Assembly (NCBI RefSeq): GCF_006151805.1
Contig: NZ_VDDA01000009.1
Coordinates: forward strand, 180,125-244,124
DNA length: 64,000 bases
DNA from: Methylobacterium terricola
Lineage (GTDB): Bacteria > Pseudomonadota > Alphaproteobacteria > Rhizobiales > Beijerinckiaceae
Direction: 5' to 3'
The translations under genes were made by a program, and so were the position numbers. The first letter of the stretch is position 1; every line of letters starts with the position of its first letter. The notes beneath the pieces are model-generated. The model was not told where the DNA came from. It made no database searches and saw only the letters and a program-made list of their open reading frames with translations. Shown piece after piece: positions 57,991 through 64,000 of the stretch.

Positions 57991-59121
57991 TCAGACGTCG
58001 AGGCAGGCGAAGGCGTCGAGATCGAGGGCGTGGCCGGCCCGGTCGCGCTTGGCGGTGAGGTAGCGGATGTTCTCCGGCGTGACCCGGCCGAGCGCCCGCT
58101 GCGTCTCGACCACCGTCAGCCCCGCAGCCTCGAGGCTCGCGGCCTTCTCGGGGTTGTTGCTGAGCAGCCGGACCGAGGTGACGCCGAGGGCCTTGAGCAT
58201 CGCCGCCGCGAAGTCGAACCGGCGCTGGTCGAGGCCGAAGCCGAGGGCTTCGTCGGCCTCGTAGGTATCGAGCCCGCGGGCCTGGAGGTCGTAGGCGCGG
58301 ATCTTGTTGGCGAGGCCGTTCCCGCGCCCCTCCTGGTCGAGGTAGAGCACGATGCCGCCGCCCGATTGCGCCATCCAGCCGGCGGTGCCGCGCAGCTGGT
58401 CGCCGCAATCGCATTTGAGCGAGCCGAACAGGTCGCCGGTGAGGCAGGCCGAATGCAGCCGCACCGCCACCGGGCCGGAGAAGTCGGGCCGGCCGATCAC
58501 CACCGCCACCTGATCGCGCAGGCCTTCGCCGCCACGGAAGACCACGAACTCGCTGTCCGGGGCGCTCGCGAGGGGCACCGGCGCCCGGCTCACCGGCCGC
58601 AGGCCGGCGGCTTGGCGTCTCGGATAGGCGAAGACCGCGTCAGCGGTCACCGCGAGGCTGCCTGGGGGGGCGGCCTCGCCCGGCACCACGATGACGGCCG
58701 GCAGCACCTGGGCGAGCGCCATCAGGGCGAGGGCGGCCGCGTCGCCGGCGGAGGCCGGGGCGACCGGCGCGTCGATCCGCCCATCGAGGCGCAGGGCCAG
58801 GGTCTCGATGCGGGCGGGATCCAGCGTCGGCAGGGCGACCGCGCCGGCCTCGGTCCGGTCGGCGAGACCGAGGCGGCGCAGGCGCGGCGCCGGCAGGACG
58901 AGGCGCGCGCCGGCGCCGGCGAGCGCCGACAGGGTCGCGGCCGTGGCCGCGTCGAGCGCTTCGGCCGACAGGGCGAGCACCGGGTCTCCGCCGCGCAGGG
59001 CCACGGGCCGGCCGGCGCGGATCTCCGCCAAAGCCCGCTCGACGTCGATCTGGGCTTGGCCCTGTTCGCGGCCCGCGACCGGGTCTAGACTGCTGCTGCT
59101 CTGCATCGTGACCGACATCAT
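57991..59121 (-). CDS. ribA: GTP cyclohydrolase II with degenerate RibB-like N-terminal domain
   Basis: The C-terminal 200 residues form RibA, which opens GTP for riboflavin synthesis. The zinc site is CLTGDLFGSLKCDCGDQL and the catalytic region YLDQEGRGNGLANKIRAYDLQ. The N-terminal 150 residues have the length and fold-like pattern of RibB (DHBP synthase; VERALAEIRAGRPVAL). They have lost its acidic DDENRENEGD active site, so RibB activity is not expected. The start at 59121 or 59118 (MMSVTMQSS) follows AGG. A separate ribB would be needed elsewhere. Confidence 0.88.
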   Translation of the reverse strand: MMSVTMQSSSSLDPVAGREQGQAQIDVERALAEIRAGRPVALRGGDPVLALSAEALDAATAATLSALAGAGARLVLPAPRLRRLGLADRTEAGAVALPTLDPARIETLALRLDGRIDAPVAPASAGDAAALALMALAQVLPAVIVVPGEAAPPGSLAVTADAVFAYPRRQAAGLRPVSRAPVPLASAPDSEFVVFRGGEGLRDQVAVVIGRPDFSGPVAVRLHSACLTGDLFGSLKCDCGDQLRGTAGWMAQSGGGIVLYLDQEGRGNGLANKIRAYDLQARGLDTYEADEALGFGLDQRRFDFAAAMLKALGVTSVRLLSNNPEKAASLEAAGLTVVETQRALGRVTPENIRYLTAKRDRAGHALDLDAFACLDV

Positions 59122-59307
59122 CGACCTGAGAGAGTGACCCGGCGCGGTCGCACCGGCCGGGAACCGTGAGGACGAACCGGTGAGGGGACAAGGCCACGGT
59201 TCGACGCCGAACCGCATGTGGGGCGTCCGGCCCTGCTCTGCCGTGGATCCCTCCATCAACCTTTCGCGATTGTCCAGGCTATCGATACACCCCGGGAGTG
59301 AGAATGC

Positions 59308-59850
59308 ATGACGCCGCCCCGTTACGCGCCGTCCCAGAAGGTGCTGCACTGGGCCGTCGCCGCCCTGGTCTTCGCCCTGGTGCCGATCGCGCTCGCCATG
59401 GCCAACCTGCCCGACGGTGCCCTGAAGAACGCGCTCTACGAGTGGCACAAGTCGCTCGGGCTCACCGTGCTGGGCCTGGCGGTGGCGCGCCTCCTGGTGC
59501 GCGCCGCCCGCGGCGCCCCGGCCCTGGTCGAGGGCCTGCCGGCCTGGCAGCGCCGGGCGGCCCGGGCCTCGCACCGCGCGCTCTACCTGCTGATCGTGCT
59601 GGTGCCCCTCCTCGGCTGGGCCGGCACCTCGGTTTGCTGCGCGCCGGTGATGCTGTACTCCACCGTGCCCCTCACCCTGCCGATCTCCGGCGGCATGCCG
59701 GTGGGCGAGACGATCCTCACGGTGCACCAGGTCGCGGCATTCGCGCTGGTGGCGCTGGTGGTGGCGCACGTGGCGGCGGCCTTGCACCATCACCTGGTGC
59801 GGCGGGACGGGACGTTGCGGCGGATGTGGTGGGGGAGAGGGGAGGGGTGA
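59308..59850 (+). CDS. Cytochrome b561-type protein
   Basis: A 180-residue inner-membrane dihaem cytochrome b with four helices. The likely haem ligands are His in KVLHWAVA, EWHKSLG, ASHRALY and the final-helix VHQVAAFALVALVVAHVAAA. Such proteins move electrons between quinol and periplasmic acceptors, or dispose of superoxide electrons. It is divergent from ribA, with 186 bases between starts. GGGAG precedes the ATG. Confidence 0.9.
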   Translation: MTPPRYAPSQKVLHWAVAALVFALVPIALAMANLPDGALKNALYEWHKSLGLTVLGLAVARLLVRAARGAPALVEGLPAWQRRAARASHRALYLLIVLVPLLGWAGTSVCCAPVMLYSTVPLTLPISGGMPVGETILTVHQVAAFALVALVVAHVAAALHHHLVRRDGTLRRMWWGRGEG

Positions 59851-60249
59851 GCGCGGTTGCGAACTCCTCGGCTGCCGAGCGGCTCACGGGGCGGCCGTGG
59901 CAGGCGAAGGTAGCAAGACACAGCTCGCAACGAGAGTAATTCAGCGTCCAGTTGACTGCACCAGGCGGTCCTGCCGGGTTGTTATCGCGGCATGACAACC
60001 GGCTTCGTCCTGGCCTGCGGCCTTTCGGCTGTGCCGTGCCGACTGATCATCCGATGTCCAGAGAGAATGCCCTGGACATCGGACTCATTGCATCCCGGCT
60101 TCGTCTTGCTTGCGGATGAAACTTTTCGCGAGACCCGCCGTCACCAACAGTCCTCGATAGCGAGTTCCGCGTGAGGTACCCGCAACCTGCCGCGCAGCCA
60201 AGTTAAGTGGATCCGCTCTCTCGATTATAAATCATCAGGCGGTTGACAA
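59851..60249. other. Intergenic stretch of about 400 bases with a hairpin
   Basis: No gene was seen. A perfect 11-bp stem (60051-60061 with 60072-60082) encloses a ten-base loop. The phrase CCGGCTTCGTC followed by similar sequence occurs at 59999 and again near 60093, a short imperfect direct repeat. Base composition drops towards the next gene. Confidence 0.5.
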
Positions 60250-61512
60250 TCAAGGATCAGATCTTGTCTCATTCATCACATGATCTATGAGCCTCGACCA
60301 TTCAAGCGCTTGAGATTTCATGTCATACATCCTATGAAAATATTCTTGCTGATGGACGCACGTGTCGAAGTTTTCTGACCAGGGAGATTGAAATTCTTCA
60401 ATCAAGGCACGCTTGAACATTTCTTTGGTTATATTATGATTATCTGACCATCCATGTAGTCGCGCAAATCCTGCCGTTGTTTCCGTGAGCGCAGCCCTCG
60501 CGGGAGCGATGACGCGACATCCAGAAGACATTGCCTCTATGACGGACAGACAAGAAGTTTCATCAAAAGTACATGGATACAGCAAAAAATGCATGTCCTT
60601 CAGGGCGCGACGTATCTCTGAATTTGGCGCTATCCCGTTGTATGTAACATTTTTTAGCTCTTTCATTTGGGAAAATAAATCGGCCGCATCGCCATCGTTA
60701 TATCTGTTACCCCACAGCTTCATGCTGGACCAGACATCCAGCTGGGCATCGTCGGGTGCCAACTCAGACCACGCATCGAGCAGCACCTTCAATCCGCGAT
60801 ATGGAGCACTTATGTAAGCGCACCTCCATCGCCACGGTCTTACCTGAGGCCATGCCCGTACATCATAGTCCTGATCTATGCCATTCTTGATCACATGGCA
60901 CTTATCGAGTGGTAGAACGAACTTTTTGCAAAACGCTTCGCGCTGCCATTGTGAGACGAATACGAAGGCCGCGATGCGGCCAACGATGTCCGTGTCTTCA
61001 CACCATTCATACTGGGTTTGGGGCTCATTATGCATCCAAACGACGCATGGACGATCCGGCGAGTAGGATGTCGGGCGATTAAGGCAGATATCTATTTCAT
61101 CAAATTTTCCGCCCAAATGATTTTTCAGGCGGGTAAGCATCAATTCGGTGCCTCCCCGTGCATCATCAGGATGCCAAAATAAACGACTGCGAATTCGATT
61201 CTCGTCGAATAAGTAAAAAACCTCCCAACTATTGACTGCACCAGCATCGCTTGAAAAGCTACCATTGGGCAATGCCGTCAGCAACGCACCATCAAATCTG
61301 ATCGTGAATCTATTCCCGCCCCCGCATTTTTCAAACACTATCCGCGTGTCGAAACTGGGCGCACCCATGACACTGACATTCACGCTAGAGCCGGACTGTT
61401 GAACTTCAAGATTCAGAGGCGCGCCATCAGGCGATGCATGGGCAATTTTTTGGGTTTTCTCATCAAAAAAAACTATGGTGTCGAAACAAGTAAAAACGAT
61501 TAATTTTGACAC
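60250..61512 (-). CDS. GT4-type glycosyltransferase with N-terminal extension
   Basis: The 420-residue protein has about 100 residues of beta-rich sequence, then a GT-B/GT4-like domain. It contains FWHPDDARGGTELMLTRL, CVVWMHNEPQ, VFVSQWQREAFCKKF, CHVIKNGID, SAPYRGLKVLLDAWSEL and YPCTFDETSCLSVIEAMSSGC. The GTG at 61512 is preceded by GGGAGAAG. Codon use and base composition are clearly AT-richer than the chromosome around it, consistent with transfer. The sugar and acceptor are unknown; surface polysaccharide or glycoprotein decoration is likely. Confidence 0.82.
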   Translation of the reverse strand: MSKLIVFTCFDTIVFFDEKTQKIAHASPDGAPLNLEVQQSGSSVNVSVMGAPSFDTRIVFEKCGGGNRFTIRFDGALLTALPNGSFSSDAGAVNSWEVFYLFDENRIRSRLFWHPDDARGGTELMLTRLKNHLGGKFDEIDICLNRPTSYSPDRPCVVWMHNEPQTQYEWCEDTDIVGRIAAFVFVSQWQREAFCKKFVLPLDKCHVIKNGIDQDYDVRAWPQVRPWRWRCAYISAPYRGLKVLLDAWSELAPDDAQLDVWSSMKLWGNRYNDGDAADLFSQMKELKNVTYNGIAPNSEIRRALKDMHFLLYPCTFDETSCLSVIEAMSSGCRVIAPARAALTETTAGFARLHGWSDNHNITKEMFKRALIEEFQSPWSENFDTCVHQQEYFHRMYDMKSQALEWSRLIDHVMNETRSDP

Positions 61513-62035
61513 TTAACTTCTCCCGCCGTAATAATTGACACTGCTGAGCATGCGCCGTTCGATCCTGAAAAATACGCCGCAAAATCAAAAAATGGAAGTG
61601 CAGCAAAGGCCTGATTCCTAAGTCCTTCATCATCCGACGATGCGGGCCGCAGGTGACCCCCGAGGCCCGCTTCGCATAGGAAATGAATGCGATCGTGGTG
61701 CCCCGGTTTCCATTCCTCGCAGACGGGACGACCATGCCGGGCGAATCGCCCCGAAAGCCATGAGTGATGAGGCGAATACGATCGGCGAATAATTCTCGCG
61801 GCAAACCGTATGATCGGTCACGCCGGGATCGTCGGTATAATATTCATCGGCGCTCGTCATTGCGCTTTCATTTCTCGCTCCCGGATTCACAATCTCGGTC
61901 CATATCATACTCTTCGGCTAATTAATGATCGTCTACTATTAAGGCTAAACTCGTACCGCTGGATCTCACAACGTGGACGCGAGTCGAGAGCGGAAGATCC
62001 GCACTGAATTTAGGTTTCGTTCTTTGTCTCATCGT
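61513..62035. other. Intergenic stretch of about 520 bases in the AT-richer island
   Basis: Short frames on both strands have no recognisable family. No terminator, promoter or transposon end could be defined. It may hold decayed sequence. Confidence 0.4.
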
Positions 62036-63676
62036 CTATGTCGAGTAGGCTGAAATTTTTTGACCATGGTAAGGAGACGTGCTGTTCAGAACTTTATATC
62101 CGAACTGAGATAGAAATTCTAATATCTCGTTGTGATGATTGTCCGTATATTGAGCGATAATCGCCGGCTTTGATGTTGCGAGTATGCCGCTGAAGCCATG
62201 CAAAACATCGATAATGCAGTCTCCGACATCGATTTTCATAACATCGATCGCACAGTCTTTGTAGAGTTCATCGCCTCGCATAACAGGAATGTCAGAATTA
62301 TTGGCATTAAAGCTATGCAACGCTGCAGATCCGGCATTGCCACTCGGAGCATGAATTTTAGCTTTGCCCCTCGCATTGGATAGAGCAACACCGAGGCCTC
62401 GCAAATCTGCTTTGTCATGTAGCCTGTTCAGGCACATGTTCGTTGCACATACCTTCGCCATGTGCGGATTTGCCTCGCAAACAAATATATTTTTTGCGGT
62501 CAAGGCGAAGCCAACGTATACGCTGTGATTGCCGTTGTAGGCACCAACATCAAGAAATGATCCCCCGGATGGAAGGAGATCTTTAATCATCAAAAGGCAT
62601 TCTTTCTCGTAAAACGACCCACGCGTGGCATAGGCTTCGATATAATCCAGCGGATTATCGACAAAAAATAGAACCTCTGCATTATTGCTATTGCCTACTT
62701 GAAATGATATTTTGTATATATGGCCAGTTTGAACGCATTCTGCCGTACCTTGGAAAAAACCTTCTTGTCTGGCTTTCAGTTCTAAGTCGCGACGTTGCAT
62801 CAAATATGCGTGTTCATCAGGAAATTCGTTTTTATCAATATTCGAAAAAATTCGTTCAAATATGTTATTTATATCATCGGCCTTTGGCAAAGATCGAAAA
62901 ATTTGCTCTGAAGACTGGAGCAGTTTCTTGTAGTAAGCTAGACCAGAAAGAACTGGATGGTAGACCTGCTCATTGGGCAAAATTTTCTTGAATTCCTGCT
63001 CAGCCATGGGCATGTCACCAAAATGGAAATTTTCTTTCAGTATGCAATTTTGTTGTATCTGGTTGAAATCGGCAGCTTTGAGGCCGGCCTGTACAACGGC
63101 TGAGGCAGTAAAAGCCTCGTCATTCGGCCACATATCAGGGGATATATTTCTAGCATTCATAACTTCGGTAAGTTGTTTTCGATTTTTGTAGATTGTATCA
63201 GCAGCTTTAGAAGAATAAAAGGTTATTGGAAAAAAGCAACTGTAGACATTGTCTGTGTACCATTTAACTGTCTGTGTCCAACTCCAGTAATCGCCGCATG
63301 TTTGGAATTCGGCGGCGAGGAAATCGTATCCAGAGCTTTCAAATTTTGAAAAAAATACGTCTAAATTTTCGCTATTTATCCGCGTATCGTCGTCAAGAAG
63401 CCAGAAGAAATCGGCATTCTGAAATGCTTTATATGCGGCAATCAGAAAATAGTCTCCACATCTCCAGAAAATTCTCTCAGTTATATAAAGGCCATTGCGG
63501 GTATTGAATTCATGGTCGATGATGATTTTTGTTATGTCCGGCGGCACATTAACATTTCCATTTGTTTCGTCGGCGACAATCAATACGATTCTAGAAGAGC
63601 TATTCTTAAGTTTGTATACCCAGTCTTCGAGATCTTGTGACCATCTGTTTGTTCTGATTGCAATTATAGACGTCAT
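62036..63676 (-). CDS. Glycosyltransferase fused to FkbM-type methyltransferase
   Basis: The 546-residue protein has an N-terminal GT-A-like domain with a DXD-type motif (FFWLLDDDTRINSENLDVFF) to about residue 260. A linker follows, then a C-terminal FkbM-like SAM methyltransferase domain (about 360-546: GSFLDVGAYNGNHSVYVG, FVCEANPHMAKVCATN, CAIDVMKIDVGD). Such pairs make O-methylated sugars on surface glycans. The AT-rich codon use matches its neighbour and suggests horizontal origin. The ATG at 63676 lacks a strong ribosome site. Confidence 0.8.
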   Translation of the reverse strand: MTSIIAIRTNRWSQDLEDWVYKLKNSSSRIVLIVADETNGNVNVPPDITKIIIDHEFNTRNGLYITERIFWRCGDYFLIAAYKAFQNADFFWLLDDDTRINSENLDVFFSKFESSGYDFLAAEFQTCGDYWSWTQTVKWYTDNVYSCFFPITFYSSKAADTIYKNRKQLTEVMNARNISPDMWPNDEAFTASAVVQAGLKAADFNQIQQNCILKENFHFGDMPMAEQEFKKILPNEQVYHPVLSGLAYYKKLLQSSEQIFRSLPKADDINNIFERIFSNIDKNEFPDEHAYLMQRRDLELKARQEGFFQGTAECVQTGHIYKISFQVGNSNNAEVLFFVDNPLDYIEAYATRGSFYEKECLLMIKDLLPSGGSFLDVGAYNGNHSVYVGFALTAKNIFVCEANPHMAKVCATNMCLNRLHDKADLRGLGVALSNARGKAKIHAPSGNAGSAALHSFNANNSDIPVMRGDELYKDCAIDVMKIDVGDCIIDVLHGFSGILATSKPAIIAQYTDNHHNEILEFLSQFGYKVLNSTSPYHGQKISAYST

Positions 63677-63890
63677 TATTCAGTGCTTTCCGCTGATGTT
63701 AACGAAATATTCTCTGTCGTGAGATCGTCGGAGATAGCGTGAGTAATCATACCCCTCCCAAATAGTGATGCAAGCTAGGATACCCAGCACGCATCCCGAG
63801 TTCTGAGCGTAGCAGGCTCGACATGAGCGACATCGTTCGCCGGTTCATGGTGCGGCGCAACGCCAAGGTCAAGGCTGCTAGTGCCTTGAC

Positions 63891-64000
63891 TCAAACGGAT
63901 GGTGCAGCGTTGCCGTTGACGGCATCGAGGATGGCGGCGGCCGGCTTGGTCCAGACGAAGGGCTTCGGCCTGCCGTTGTGCTCGGCGATGTAACGGTTGA
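63891..64000 (-). mobile_element. IS630-type transposase, C-terminal end only (5' part beyond window)
   Basis: The reverse strand reads NRYIAEHNGRPKPFVW, then TKPAAAILDAVNGNAAPSV and a stop at 63891, matching the usual C-terminal pattern of IS630-family transposases. Only 36 codons lie in the window, so intactness and the inverted repeat cannot be judged. Its place next to the AT-richer glycan genes suggests that the island was brought or rearranged by insertion sequences. Confidence 0.75.

Noticed and set aside
59122..59307. Possible FMN riboswitch before ribA
   Set aside because: The expected multi-stem conserved core was not seen in this short leader.

Overview
The window is GC-rich DNA from an alphaproteobacterium, most likely Methylobacterium/Methylorubrum or a close relative in the Hyphomicrobiales. 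This is inferred from gene content and protein style: a succinyl-CoA type 5-aminolevulinate synthase, the short HisG with its HisZ partner, a DUF2948 protein beside hisD, HWE-family and hybrid histidine kinases, and a CtrA-type TTAA-N7-TTAA motif. No database search was possible.

Layout. 0-2 kb: the 5' part of hisD, a DUF2948 gene and a small secreted protein. 2-8 kb: a LysR regulator divergent from an SBF-type transporter, an O-antigen ligase-like membrane protein, and hisS. 8-12 kb: a compact cyoABCD quinol oxidase operon. 12-19 kb: a methyltransferase, murA, a small basic protein, hemA, an orphan ParE-like toxin relic, and a hisZ-hisG operon. 19-25 kb: a large MFS-PlsC-acyl-ACP synthetase fusion, a yiaA-pspA pair divergent from a TetR gene with three near-identical palindromes between them, and an SDR. 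25-36 kb: a hybrid histidine kinase, a MarR regulator, a creatininase-family enzyme next to a COG0523 metallochaperone, an HhH protein, an NlpC/P60 hydrolase, an OhrR-like regulator, a NUDIX protein and an MgtC-like protein.

36-40.5 kb: two genes of a surface-glycan type, an unrecognised 484-residue protein and a GT2-GT4 double glycosyltransferase. 40.7-44.8 kb: a four-gene ABC importer of the spermidine/putrescine class. 45 kb: two identical tRNA-Thr(GGT) genes. 45.7-57.7 kb: a phosphohexomutase, an MHYT-PAS-GGDEF-EAL protein, several small hypothetical genes, two adjacent sensor kinases, and bfd convergent with bfr. 58-60 kb: ribA and a cytochrome b561. 60-64 kb: AT-richer DNA with a GT4 glycosyltransferase and a glycosyltransferase/FkbM-type methyltransferase fusion, ending in the C-terminal end of an IS630-type transposase; this looks horizontally acquired.

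The most noteworthy signals are the three repeated operators at the pspA/tetR promoter, the orphan ParE-like ORF that lacks a normal start codon, the paired inverted intergenic repeats, the GGDEF domain with a lost metal ligand beside an intact EAL domain, the CtrA-like site before a tiny membrane protein, and the two surface-glycan blocks. No CRISPR array, complete insertion sequence, prophage or rRNA operon was seen.
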